A stretch of DNA of 64,000 nt from Thiomicrospira microaerophila (GTDB lineage: Bacteria > Pseudomonadota > Gammaproteobacteria > Thiomicrospirales > Thiomicrospiraceae): the NCBI RefSeq assembly GCF_000934765.1, contig NZ_JYNN01000010.1, positions 1 to 64,000 on the forward strand, read 5' to 3'. The notes under the pieces were generated by a model, which had not been told where the DNA came from, ran no database searches, and saw only the letters and a program-made list of their open reading frames with translations. The position numbers and the translations under genes are program-made. Below, piece by piece: positions 1-8,118 of the stretch; position 1 is the stretch's first letter, and the number at the start of each line of letters is the position of its first letter.

Positions 1-183
1 CAAGAAGGTCGAAAACGCTATGCGCTTAGAAAGCAAACCATCGAACCGGTGTTTGGGATCATCAAATCCGTCATGGGTTTTAGAACCTTTTCACTGCGAG
101 GATTAGAGGCCGTAAAAGGGGAATGGTCACTTGTGTGTTTAGCCTGGAATATAAAACGCATGGGATCATTGCGTCTAAAGTAG
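1..183 (+). CDS. IS1182-family transposase, C-terminal fragment cut by the window edge
   Basis: The open frame from base 1 to the stop at 181-183 gives 60 residues. It contains IEPVFGIIKSVMGFR, LRGLEAVKGEW and SLVCLAWNIKRM, which are hallmarks of the C-terminal DDE region of IS1182-type transposases, with the catalytic Glu region in the EPVFG segment. The start lies left of the window, so whether the gene is intact cannot be judged. A hairpin (AAAAAGCCCA / TGGGCC, about 237-257) follows the stop, and then the right terminal inverted repeat of the element. An ORF on the opposite strand here is a shadow. Confidence 0.8.
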   Translation, partial: QEGRKRYALRKQTIEPVFGIIKSVMGFRTFSLRGLEAVKGEWSLVCLAWNIKRMGSLRLK

Positions 184-289
184 GGGAAATAGGACAGAAA
201 ATCGCTCAAATATGCTAAAAATCACGTATTTTAAGGCAAAAAAGCCCATTTTGGGCCGGCTAGCGATTATTTGTCCGACAGGCTCCTAG
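1..289 (+). mobile_element. Right end of an IS1182-like insertion sequence
   Basis: It holds the transposase C-terminus and ends in GTCCGACAGGCTCCTAG (273-289). The same terminal sequence, in inverted pairs, bounds a 167-bp element at 58333-58499 and partial copies at 7158, 14451 and 49836. This identifies the sequence as the terminal inverted repeat. CTAG at the very end could be part of the target or of the repeat. The left end is outside the window. Confidence 0.7.
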
Positions 290-1400
290 GAGCTTTTTTA
301 GCCGACATCAACTCATCATAGACACTTAATGCATTGCGTTCGCGCAATTGGTCATACATGGGTCGGTGCTGGTAGGCTGACATATCTAGGGATTCGGTGA
401 GTTTATCTCGCACCACACCTTGGGCTATCGCACGCTTAACCTGTGCTTCCAAATCAAGAAAATAGTCATAGGTTTCATGCCTTAACTGTGCAAAGTTTGT
501 CGCACCACCATGTCCAGGGATCACCAGCAAGCTATCCATATCACTCGAATGCTGTTCAACATAACGCTGCATCGCATCAAAGGATTGCAACCACTCCGAA
601 TAAGATGAGCCATGCAATAGACCAGGAATGCGCTCAACAAACCCTAAATCGCCCGTGAACAATAGATTTTTAGACGGAATAAACGCCCCTGTCATCGTTG
701 GTGTATGGCCGCCACCAAAATTAATCAAGTGAATCTCATCCGCCGTATTAGGATTGAGTATTTTATGTTCATCAAAGGTTTTATAATGCTGACCCACATT
801 GCGTACTGACTCAATTAAAAATGGGCCGTATTGCCTAACTCGCTGCACCGCACGCTCATAACCCTCTTCGGTCCAATATTTCGCCGCTTGGGTTTGCGAA
901 TAAAGCTCGCGTACGCCTTGTGCATACCAATAGCTTCCGCCTAGGTTAGCGTGAGATTGATAATTCTCGGCGGCAAGCCATTTAACGGGTTTAGACGTAT
1001 GGCGCTTTAGTTTTTGGTGAAAGCTATAAGCCACAGCGGGATTGGAACCGGTGTTGTAAACAAACACCCCCGAATCAAGCTCAACAGCGGTGATATTATT
1101 ATTTAACCCAAAATTCTCCAGCGTTCCCCACATCAGCGCACCCTTAACAAAAAACACGCCATCCGCAACGCGTTCTATGGCAGGAATGGTGAGTACATTG
1201 CCAATGTAGCCTTGCTGAACCACTAAACGCTCGTATTCTTGCGCATAATGCTCAATCGAGCTGCGCAATGCAGGGTCGGTTATTTGTTGCGCATAGTGTT
1301 TAAACGATGTTGACCAACTATCCTCAAAGCTCCAAGCAGCTGGTGCTAAGCTCGATATACCCAAACCAAGGCTAAGTGGAAGTAACCATCTTGTTTTCAT
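267..1400 (-). CDS. Metallo-beta-lactamase-fold protein with a degenerate HxHxDH motif
   Basis: 377 residues with an N-terminal signal peptide (about 1-24), so probably periplasmic. The fold is recognisable from GGGHT (His232), the TGDLGF strand (Asp251) and PGHGG (His297). The usual HxHxDH zinc motif is replaced by YQSHAN (147-152), so the first-site ligands are missing; loss or change of hydrolase activity is inferred. It resembles the SoxH/quinoprotein-relay metallohydrolase group and is divergent from a PQQ-type dehydrogenase. The last residues (PRSLSDK) are encoded by the IS terminal repeat, so insertion has replaced the native C-terminus. The catalytic role is unknown. Confidence 0.75.
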   Translation of the reverse strand: MKTRWLLPLSLGLGISSLAPAAWSFEDSWSTSFKHYAQQITDPALRSSIEHYAQEYERLVVQQGYIGNVLTIPAIERVADGVFFVKGALMWGTLENFGLNNNITAVELDSGVFVYNTGSNPAVAYSFHQKLKRHTSKPVKWLAAENYQSHANLGGSYWYAQGVRELYSQTQAAKYWTEEGYERAVQRVRQYGPFLIESVRNVGQHYKTFDEHKILNPNTADEIHLINFGGGHTPTMTGAFIPSKNLLFTGDLGFVERIPGLLHGSSYSEWLQSFDAMQRYVEQHSSDMDSLLVIPGHGGATNFAQLRHETYDYFLDLEAQVKRAIAQGVVRDKLTESLDMSAYQHRPMYDQLRERNALSVYDELMSAKKAPRSLSDK

Positions 1401-1510
1401 TTTTGTATCCTCTATTTTTTATTAACATGTTCGATTACATGCCATAATCAATCTTAGGCGATATCCCGCGCGATTGCCAATCGCTATCAAGGATATTATT
1501 TGAAATAAGT

Positions 1511-1695
1511 TGACCCGGATATTTCATAAAGTTCACGCGCCCTCGCTGGTCTATTGATTCCCCAGCACTTTTTTCTCAGTCGGCTGTATGAATAACTACA
1601 GCGCTCCTTCGAAAAAAGCACTGGGAAACCAATATCCTGCGCGATCATCACGCGAATTTATGAATCGAAGAAAGCGTAGCTAAACATCCGGGTTA
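1511..1695. repeat. MITE-like repeat, family B, copy 1
   Basis: A 185-bp element bounded by TGACCCGGAT and ATCCGGGTTA. It has a near-palindromic centre (CCCAGCACTTTTTT ... AAAAAAGCACTGGG) and is repeated at 4875-5040 and 61606-61790. It ends only 14 bases before the ATG of the sugar dehydrogenase gene, so that gene's promoter is either inside the repeat or displaced by it. The remainder of the 309-base gap 1401-1709 shows nothing recognisable. Confidence 0.75.
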
Positions 1696-1709
1696 AAAGA
1701 GAGACGTTT

Positions 1710-2831
1710 ATGCTCATATTAAAACAACTGCGTGCTATAACCCGCTTTGTGATGGTGTTCACGATGATGGGCTTATCCCATGCCGAAACGCGGTTTCAGA
1801 TCGAACCTCTAGCCCAAAACCTGGGTGTGGTATGGGGAATGGATTTTATCAGCCCGACCCAACTGGTATTTACCCAGCGTTCTGGCGAAGCCGGTGTATT
1901 AGACATTCAAACGGGTTCCGTGTCTTGGCTGCAAGGAATACCTAAGGTTGCGGCCAGCGGACAAGGGGGATTGCTTGATGTTAAGTTCCTAGCGCAGGAT
2001 AACGCCAACCAGGCCTGGTTGTATTTTACCTATAGTTCTCCGGATGAATTTGGTGCGCGTACGGCATTAGCACGCGCCCAACTGCCTGATTTAACCCGCT
2101 CGCGCACTCTCCACAACTGGCAAGACTTATTGATTACCCAATCCGATACCGCAAGCGGACAACATTTTGGTAGCCGAATCGCCTTCGACGATCAGGGTTA
2201 TGTATTTTTTGGTATTGGAGATCGTGGCGAGCGCCAACAAAGTCAAAACAATCAAAACCATATCGGCACCATTATACGATTGCATTTAGACGGTCGTGTT
2301 CCGAAAGACAATCCATTTGTCGGTGATTCGCAAGCACGGGATGAGATTTGGAGCTACGGACATCGCAATCCGCAAGGCATGGCATTTGATGTTGCAACCG
2401 GTCGCTTATGGTCGAATGAGCATGGCCCTCGCGGTGGTGATGAAATCAATTTAATAAAGCCCGCTCAAAATTACGGTTGGCCCCTCGTATCGCTTGGCAA
2501 GGAATATTGGGGCGATCGCGCCATTGGCGTACACAGCAAACCAGGGATGGTAGATGCGGTCAAAGTATTTACACCATCGATTGCCCCCGGCAGTTTAATC
2601 GTGTATCGCGGAGATGCCTTCCCAGACTGGCAAGGCAGCTTGTTTTCCGGGGCGCTAGCGCTGCGCCATTTAAATCGTGTCACACTCAATGCACAAGGCG
2701 AAGCCATTGCCGAAGAACGCCTACTCACTGATCTTAACCAACGTATTCGCGCACTGGCTGTCGATGATCAGGGATGGATCTATATCAGTACCGACAGTGG
2801 TCAGATTCTGCGATTACGCCCCAAACACTAA
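1710..2831 (+). CDS. PQQ-dependent aldose sugar dehydrogenase (GSDH/YliI family)
   Basis: 373 residues, the usual length of the soluble YliI/Asd family. An N-terminal signal peptide (about 1-25) places it in the periplasm. Six-bladed propeller landmarks are present: VWGMDF, GSRIAFDDQGYVFFGIGDRG, HRNPQGMAFD, SNEHGPRGGDEIN and NYGWPLVS. These are family signatures around the PQQ and calcium sites. The enzyme would oxidise aldoses and pass electrons to the respiratory chain. No pqq biosynthesis genes are in the window. SD-like AGAGAG precedes the ATG. The gene is divergent from a metallo-beta-lactamase-fold gene, a pairing often seen in quinoprotein systems. Confidence 0.9.
   Translation: MLILKQLRAITRFVMVFTMMGLSHAETRFQIEPLAQNLGVVWGMDFISPTQLVFTQRSGEAGVLDIQTGSVSWLQGIPKVAASGQGGLLDVKFLAQDNANQAWLYFTYSSPDEFGARTALARAQLPDLTRSRTLHNWQDLLITQSDTASGQHFGSRIAFDDQGYVFFGIGDRGERQQSQNNQNHIGTIIRLHLDGRVPKDNPFVGDSQARDEIWSYGHRNPQGMAFDVATGRLWSNEHGPRGGDEINLIKPAQNYGWPLVSLGKEYWGDRAIGVHSKPGMVDAVKVFTPSIAPGSLIVYRGDAFPDWQGSLFSGALALRHLNRVTLNAQGEAIAEERLLTDLNQRIRALAVDDQGWIYISTDSGQILRLRPKH
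2007..2020. repeat. Iterated palindrome AACCAGGCCTGGTT, perfect copy
   Basis: Inside the sugar dehydrogenase gene, read as NQAWL. Confidence 0.9.
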
Positions 2832-2932
2832 GAGTACCGCCATTAAACCAAGGAAATGAGTAGCAACACAGAGCGAACCAACTTGCGTCATTGCTAACGA
2901 AGTGAAGCAATCTCTCAAACCATTGCACAACC

Positions 2933-4615
2933 TCAAGAGCCCCCGGCCTGCGCCGGGACGATAAACACCTTACTCACACCACGACCGCGCTTATCGGAAG
3001 CGGCGCTGAGCTTACCCTCTGGTGAAACGCTAATCAGTTGCAGATCACCAAAAAAAGACCGCGCCTCTAAGTTATACCCCATGGCTTTTAATGCGCTTGC
3101 CGTGTTAGGGTCTAGGGCTGGATGGTAACCTATTTGGTCTTGTGGCCAAAGTTGGTGGTGAACTCTATTCGCATCCACCGCCTGCTGGGCGGTCATATTA
3201 AATTCCACTTGATTGACCAGTGCTTGGAATACACTGGTGATAATGGTCGAACCGCCGGGTGTACCAAGTACGTGGCTGACTTGATTTTGCTTTATCAGCA
3301 GTGTCGGTGACATAGACGATAGCATGCGTTTACCCGGTTCAATCGCATTGGCTTCGCCACCGACAACACCGTATAGATTGGCCACTCCCGGCTTGGCTGA
3401 AAAATCATCCATTTCATTGTTCATCAAAAACCCTGCACCATCAATCACCACTCCATTGCCAAACGGCATATTGAGCGTAATGGTTGTCGATACCGCATTA
3501 CCTTGAGCATCTTTAATTGAATAGTGAGTGGTTTGCTCTGACTCAACCAGGCCTGGTTGAATTGAATCGGTTTTAGAGATGGTTTTTGTGTTGATTTGTT
3601 GAGCGCGGGCTTGAAGATAAGCCGGATTGAGCAACGCCGCTGTTGGCACCTGATAAAAGTCGGGGTCCCCCAAGTATTCAGCGCGATCCGCATAGACGGG
3701 CTTCATAATTTCCGCCAGTAGATGAATGTACTCTGCGCTATTATGCGTTAATCCTTTAAAGGCGTGTGTTAAATTTTCTTTTAAGGTTAAAAGCTGAATC
3801 AGTGCGATACCGCCCGAACTGGGGGGTGGCGCGGATACCACCTCATAACCTAACCAATTTCCCGTTACCGGCTGACGCCACACGGCTTGGTAATTTGCAA
3901 GATCCTCCAAACTAATAAGCCCTTGATGCGCCTGCATTTGCTTAACAATTAGCTGTGCGGTTTCACCCTGATAAAAGTCTTTCACACCCTGCTGAGCGAT
4001 GCGCTCAAGCGTTTGCGCTAGCTCGGGTTGCTTAAAGACCAACCCCGCTTCAAGGTCGCCAAAATAACGCGAAAAGTTAATCTCACTGGTTTTGTCCTGT
4101 GTCCATTGTTGATACCACTGCGCCGTTTGTGCCAGTTTAGGGTGAACTTCAAATCCATGCTGGGCTAAATGTATCGCAGGCGCTAGAAGTTGATGCCAAT
4201 CGAGCTGACCATAACGCTGGTGAGCTTGCCAAAACCCCATCACACTGCCCGGCACACCTGAAGCTTGATAACTCAACAAGGACTTAAACGGAATCACCTC
4301 ACCCTTTTCATCCAGATACAAATCGCGGTGCGCTAAAGCGGGCGCCGTCTCACGAAAGTCAAGAAACTGATTATCACCCTGATGATGAATCAGCATAAAG
4401 CCGCCGCCACCTAAGTTGCCCGCTTCGGGATAGGTGACCGCCAATACAAACCCTACCGCGACAGCCGCATCAATCGCATTACCGCCCTTCTCCATAATCG
4501 CTTTCGCTACCGCCGCTGAATATCGATCTGGCATCGCAATCGCCGCTTGTTGCGCCTGAGTGGTACTGGATAAAACAAGGGTGAGCGCGATAATTTTGAG
4601 TAGATTGCTTAACAT
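2933..4615 (-). CDS. ggt: Gamma-glutamyltransferase (glutathione hydrolase)
   Basis: 560 residues from the chosen start. The open frame extends to 4654, but the ATG at 4615 is preceded by AAGGA at good spacing and directly begins a signal peptide (LLKIIALTLVLSS). The extra 13 residues would spoil it. The precursor self-cleaves before the Thr in TTHYS (Thr362 from this start) to give two subunits in the periplasm. That Thr, GNLGGGGF and SSMSP are all present. It cleaves the gamma-glutamyl bond of glutathione. It may feed 5-oxoproline and glutamyl recycling, which pxpABC further right could complete. No partner is in the same operon; repeats lie on both sides. Confidence 0.95.
   Translation of the reverse strand: MLSNLLKIIALTLVLSSTTQAQQAAIAMPDRYSAAVAKAIMEKGGNAIDAAVAVGFVLAVTYPEAGNLGGGGFMLIHHQGDNQFLDFRETAPALAHRDLYLDEKGEVIPFKSLLSYQASGVPGSVMGFWQAHQRYGQLDWHQLLAPAIHLAQHGFEVHPKLAQTAQWYQQWTQDKTSEINFSRYFGDLEAGLVFKQPELAQTLERIAQQGVKDFYQGETAQLIVKQMQAHQGLISLEDLANYQAVWRQPVTGNWLGYEVVSAPPPSSGGIALIQLLTLKENLTHAFKGLTHNSAEYIHLLAEIMKPVYADRAEYLGDPDFYQVPTAALLNPAYLQARAQQINTKTISKTDSIQPGLVESEQTTHYSIKDAQGNAVSTTITLNMPFGNGVVIDGAGFLMNNEMDDFSAKPGVANLYGVVGGEANAIEPGKRMLSSMSPTLLIKQNQVSHVLGTPGGSTIITSVFQALVNQVEFNMTAQQAVDANRVHHQLWPQDQIGYHPALDPNTASALKAMGYNLEARSFFGDLQLISVSPEGKLSAASDKRGRGVSKVFIVPAQAGGS
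3545..3558. repeat. Iterated palindrome AACCAGGCCTGGTT, perfect copy
   Basis: In ggt, read as QPGLV in the linker that ends four residues before the self-cleaving Thr. Confidence 0.9.
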
Positions 4616-4712
4616 TCCAGATCCTTGGTTGGGGTTAAAAATATTCAAAAACATCCTGCCTAATTGGTTTTGGAGCCTGATTCAGTGGGCTTATCACTGT
4701 TAAAAAAAAACG

Positions 4713-4801
4713 GTCATTGCGAGGAGCGGAGCGACGCGGCAATCTCTCAAGAGCGTGCTCCGTCTGCAAGAGATTGCCACGGCCTTCGGCCTCGCAATGA
4801 C
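4713..4801. repeat. Dispersed inverted repeat, family A, copy 1
   Basis: GTCATTGCGAGGAGCG and GCGGCAATCTCTC are mirrored by AGAGATTGCC and GGCCTCGCAATGAC, giving a long stem-loop of about 90 bases. Nine copies lie in intergenic gaps of this window. The flanking bases 4802-4874 hold degenerate scraps of the same family. Confidence 0.85.
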
Positions 4802-4874
4802 AGGTGATTTCTTGGCCTCGCAACGCGTGATTTTATTGGCCTCCCGATGCAAGTGATTTATAGCGTGTTACTAC

Positions 4875-5040
4875 TAGCCCGGATATTTCATAAAGTTCAC
4901 GCGCCCTCGCTTGTCTATTGATTCCCCAGCACTTTTTTCTCAGTCGGCTGTATGAATAACTACAGCGCTCCTTCGAAATAAGCACTGAGAAACCAATATC
5001 CTGCGCTATCATCACGCGAATTTATGAAACACCCGGGCTA
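4875..5040. repeat. MITE-like repeat, family B, copy 2
   Basis: 166 bp, bounded by TAGCCCGG and CCGGGCTA. It is about 19 bases shorter than the other copies near its right end. Between it and the next gene (5041-5234) there is a 31-codon frame at 5075-5170 without a convincing ribosome site. It was not called as a gene. Confidence 0.75.
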
Positions 5041-5234
5041 GCTCCTTAAATGATACCAAAAACCTAAGATCACCATGGCTCTATCTTTCAGACAAACGCC
5101 ATACTCGATTAATCCGTTACTCGCTCAAAAACTAAAAGCCTATCAACAAATGCGCTCGTATAGCGTATGATAAGCGGCTTAACAAAATCAAAACTAAAAT
5201 CAAAGCAAAAAATCAAAGCAAAGGAAGCGATCTC

Positions 5235-6770
5235 ATGGCAAACTGGACAGCCGGCTATGCAGCCGATGTGGACTATACATTTGGTTATTTTAAAGAGCTT
5301 AACCCACTGACACTTAAACTGGCGCTGATTGATGCAGGCATCACCCCGCCGCAAACCGGCACCGCTTGTGAGCTAGGCTTTGGTCAGGGCATGAGTATTA
5401 ACATTCATGCCGCCGGCTCGTCAACCAAATGGTATGGAACCGATTTTAGTCCGACACAAGCTGGCTTTGCCCAACAAATGGCACAAGTATCTGAAAACCA
5501 AGCCCATTTATTTGACCAAGCCTTTGCTGACTTTGCCCAACGTGATGATCTGCCTGATTTTGATTATATTGCCCTTCATGGTATATGGAGCTGGGTATCA
5601 GATGAAAACCGAAAAACGCTAGTGGATTTTATTGCCCGCAAGCTGAAAGTAGGCGGTGCGTTATTCATTAGCTACAACGGTCCCGCAGGTTGGGCTAATA
5701 TGATTCCGATTCGGCAGTTACTTAACCAACATGCTGAACACATGTCTACTCAAGGCGAAAACTCGGTTGAAAAAGTACGCGCCGCCTTCGATTTTGCAGA
5801 AAAGCTACTTGCACTTAACCCTGGTTATTTGCAGGCAAACCCGCAGGCTCTCAAAGCCTTTGATATTGTAAAAAATCAAGACCCCGTTTATCTAGCCCAC
5901 GAATACTTCAGTGCCGACTGGAAGCCGATGGCCTTTTCAGACATGGCCAACTGGCTTGCCCCTACCAAATGCGACTATGTTTGCTCCGCCTATACGCTGG
6001 ATCAGGTGAATGCGATTAACCTCACCGAAGCTGAAGAAATTCTGATTGGCCAACAAACCAACCCGATTTTCCGCGAAACCGTGCGCGATCTATGCATGAA
6101 CCAACAATTCCGGCGTGATATTTGGGTGAAAGGACCACGCCCACTGGATCAGTTTGAGCAAATGGAACAGCTCATGGAGATTAAGCTGGTATTAATTCAA
6201 GTGCGCAGTGAAGTAGAGTTATCGGTCAATGGCATGCTCGGCCCGCTCAAACTCAAAGCCGAAACCTATAACCCTATCCTAGACTTCTTTGCTGACTATC
6301 AAGTCAAATCATTCCGCGAGCTATTGAGCGCGATGCAACCACTCGGCATTCCGTTTGAAAAGCTGATGCAAGCGGTGATGATTTTAACGGGCAAAAGCAC
6401 CTTAGCACTGGCGCAAGATCCTGTTCAAATTGAACAAGCTCGCCATAAAACCGCCAAGCTTAATCAATTTATTTTGAAAAAAGCACGCGGCACAGATGGC
6501 CTAATGACCCTTGCCAGCCCAGTGACAGGCGGTGGCATAGAGCCTCAGGGTTATGAAATGTTATTTATGCTGGCTATGCAATATGGTCACAAAACGCCAG
6601 AAACCATGGCGCCCTTTGTATGGGGGCTATTGAAGCAACGCGGTATCGCACTCCACCGCCAAGGCGAATGGCTGCAAACCGATGCCGACAACATTGAAGA
6701 ATTAGCAAACCAAATAGCGTATTTCTTAACCGAACCCGCAAAACTCTATCGCGCACTCGGCGTTATGTAA
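5235..6770 (+). CDS. Class I SAM methyltransferase with methyltransferase regulatory domain
   Basis: 511 residues. The N-terminal Rossmann domain has a SAM-binding ELGFGQG (about 45-51) and DFDYIALHGIWSW (about 100-112). The middle matches the 'methyltransferase regulatory domain' layout (FMNQ-like MNQQFRRD, the DxxVKGxR-type segment DIWVKGPRPL) followed by a C-terminal all-helical tail. Such proteins are predicted protein or small-molecule methyltransferases; the substrate is unknown. AAGGAAG precedes the ATG by about eight bases. It stands alone between repeats and a convergent small gene. Confidence 0.85.
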   Translation: MANWTAGYAADVDYTFGYFKELNPLTLKLALIDAGITPPQTGTACELGFGQGMSINIHAAGSSTKWYGTDFSPTQAGFAQQMAQVSENQAHLFDQAFADFAQRDDLPDFDYIALHGIWSWVSDENRKTLVDFIARKLKVGGALFISYNGPAGWANMIPIRQLLNQHAEHMSTQGENSVEKVRAAFDFAEKLLALNPGYLQANPQALKAFDIVKNQDPVYLAHEYFSADWKPMAFSDMANWLAPTKCDYVCSAYTLDQVNAINLTEAEEILIGQQTNPIFRETVRDLCMNQQFRRDIWVKGPRPLDQFEQMEQLMEIKLVLIQVRSEVELSVNGMLGPLKLKAETYNPILDFFADYQVKSFRELLSAMQPLGIPFEKLMQAVMILTGKSTLALAQDPVQIEQARHKTAKLNQFILKKARGTDGLMTLASPVTGGGIEPQGYEMLFMLAMQYGHKTPETMAPFVWGLLKQRGIALHRQGEWLQTDADNIEELANQIAYFLTEPAKLYRALGVM

Positions 6771-6786
6771 CGCTTATGAGCTTAGC

Positions 6787-7107
6787 CTAACGAGCTGGGG
6801 TTTCATGCTGCTCTAGGGTTAAGGTCTGATGGGGCTTCAATATCATTTGTTGCCCCCTAACTTCAACCTTGACCGTTTGATAATCCATATCAATCACCTT
6901 CACCCCATCCTTCTCACTATGACGCGTTAGATACTGACCATTAATCCGCACCCGCATCTGACCATCGGTTCCCATCACCACCGACTCCACCTGCACCGTT
7001 AACGCAGGCGAATGACTCGCCGCCCAAACCGGCGCACTCACTAAACTGGCTAAACTGACAAAACTCGACAGAGCCGCTGCAACAAGTATTTTTTTATTCA
7101 TCATCAC
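6787..7107 (-). CDS. Small exported protein of unknown function
   Basis: 106 residues. A clear signal peptide (charged MMMNKK, a hydrophobic stretch, cleavage near AxA at about residue 28-30) suggests a mature periplasmic domain of about 75 residues rich in beta strands (VQVESVVMGTDGQMRVRING, VKVEVRGQQMILKP). I do not recognise the family. The gene is convergent with the methyltransferase, with a 16-base gap. Confidence 0.65.
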   Translation of the reverse strand: MMMNKKILVAAALSSFVSLASLVSAPVWAASHSPALTVQVESVVMGTDGQMRVRINGQYLTRHSEKDGVKVIDMDYQTVKVEVRGQQMILKPHQTLTLEQHETPAR

Positions 7108-7157
7108 TATTACTCCAAAGATTTGATTTCAACCTAAGTCAACAGCGCATAAGCATT

Positions 7158-7181
7158 GTTTTAGTCCGACAGGCTGTTAGT
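7158..7181. repeat. Fragment of the IS1182-like terminal repeat
   Basis: TTTTAGTCCGACAGGCTGTTAG matches the right end of the elements at 289 and 58499, but no left end is nearby. Confidence 0.6.
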
Positions 7182-7244
7182 CTTTTGAAACACTATTAGA
7201 TTATAGCACCAGAGAGAAAGAGGAATTCAGGACAAATCGAAGAT

Positions 7245-7272
7245 AAAAAAACCCGGCTCAAGGCCGGGCTTA
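7245..7272 (-). terminator. Rho-independent terminator (leftward)
   Basis: Stem CCCGGC (7252-7257) / GCCGGG (7263-7268) with a T-run on the minus strand. It would end leftward transcription coming from the tRNA operon or from a short transcript starting near 7330. Confidence 0.7.
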
Positions 7273-7296
7273 AAATTATCTATTTAAAAGATAACT

Positions 7297-7334
7297 AAAG
7301 GAGGATACTCATGAAGAAACATGAATGCGTATAG
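7297..7334 (+). other. Perfect Shine-Dalgarno followed by a seven-codon frame
   Basis: AAAGGAGG (7297-7304), a six-base spacer, then ATG (7311) and codons for MKKHECV ending in TAG (7332-7334). This may be a leader peptide, a decayed gene start, or an accident of an antisense RNA whose minus strand carries TCCTCCTTT. The rest of the gap 7335-7632 shows nothing recognisable apart from a promoter-like pair on the minus strand (TTGACA at 7356-7361, TAAACT at 7333-7338, 17-base spacer). Confidence 0.4.
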
Positions 7335-7632
7335 TTTATAAAAAAACCAATGGACTGTCAAATAAATTTTATACCAATATAAGATTAATCTATCATTCAA
7401 AATGAAATGCAGATTGAATAACAAGACTCGTCGCGCTTTATCGATGCTTTAACAACCCGCACCGTATCAACATTTCACCCGTTATTCATTGAAATTGTGG
7501 GGAACGACTGATACAAATTAACTTTCCTGCAAAACCCAAATTAAACGATTAGAAACAAGAAATGTTAAACAACTGAGAGGCATTTATTTATAGGATATTG
7601 GGATATTTAATTTATTGACAATAAAAAGAAAA

Positions 7633-7709
7633 TGGGGTGGCCGACGGGGATCGAACCCGCGACAACAGGAATCACAATCCTGGGCTCTACCAACTGAGCT
7701 ACGGTCACC
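7633..7709 (-). tRNA. tRNA-His(GTG)
   Basis: The cloverleaf reads leftward with anticodon GTG, the extra 5' G typical of tRNA-His, and an encoded CCA. The acceptor stem has one A-C mismatch (fourth pair). Third gene of the Pro-Arg-His operon. Confidence 0.93.
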
Positions 7710-7728
7710 ATATTATGCGGCGTTTAAA

Positions 7729-7805
7729 TGGTACGCCCAGCAGGACTCGAACCTGCAACCCTCGCCTTAGAAGGGCGATGCTCTATCCAGTTGAGCTATG
7801 GGCGC
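7729..7805 (-). tRNA. tRNA-Arg(TCT)
   Basis: The anticodon loop CTTCTAA gives TCT. There is an acceptor stem of seven pairs, including a terminal G-U, and an encoded CCA. Middle gene of the operon, 19 bases before tRNA-His. Confidence 0.95.
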
Positions 7806-7853
7806 TCATTCGAACCTTTGGACTCGCTAACGAAAAAAACGCTAGCTTGAATT

Positions 7854-7931
7854 TGGTCGGAGTGGAGGGATTCGAACCCCCGACCACCTGTACCCAAAAC
7901 AGGTGCGCTAGCCAGGCTGCGCTACACTCCG
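7854..7931 (-). tRNA. tRNA-Pro(TGG)
   Basis: The anticodon loop TTTGGGT gives TGG. The 5' end CGGAGTG pairs with CACTCCG, and CCA is encoded. First gene of the leftward operon. Confidence 0.95.
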
Positions 7932-7977
7932 AGTTATCTTTTTAACTGGCCTAAGCCGTGCGTTTCAAGATGCGCGT

Positions 7978-8006
7978 ATTGTATATAGCTACCCTCACCC
8001 TGTCAA
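7978..8006 (-). promoter_or_regulatory. Promoter of the tRNA-Pro-Arg-His operon
   Basis: On the minus strand, TTGACA (8001-8006), 17 bases, TACAAT (7978-7983), then the GC-rich discriminator ACGCGCATC. The same discriminator follows the -10 of the second tRNA operon, which fits stringent control of stable RNA. Confidence 0.8.
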
Positions 8007-8118
8007 CAATCTTTGTTATTATTTTTGTAAATTTTATTATAAATTTTTGAATTAAATCCTTTCACCAAATCGGGTATCATAAAGCCTGTTGATTTTTAAG
8101 AACTTAAATGGATGAATT

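Noticed and set aside
5075-5170. 31-codon frame before the methyltransferase gene
   Set aside because: Weak ribosome site, no recognisable family, and close to a repeat; chance cannot be excluded.
7637-7945. 102-residue frame across the tRNA genes
   Set aside because: It reads the complement of three tRNAs; peptides such as GVEGFEPPT are the usual artefact of antisense tRNA translation.
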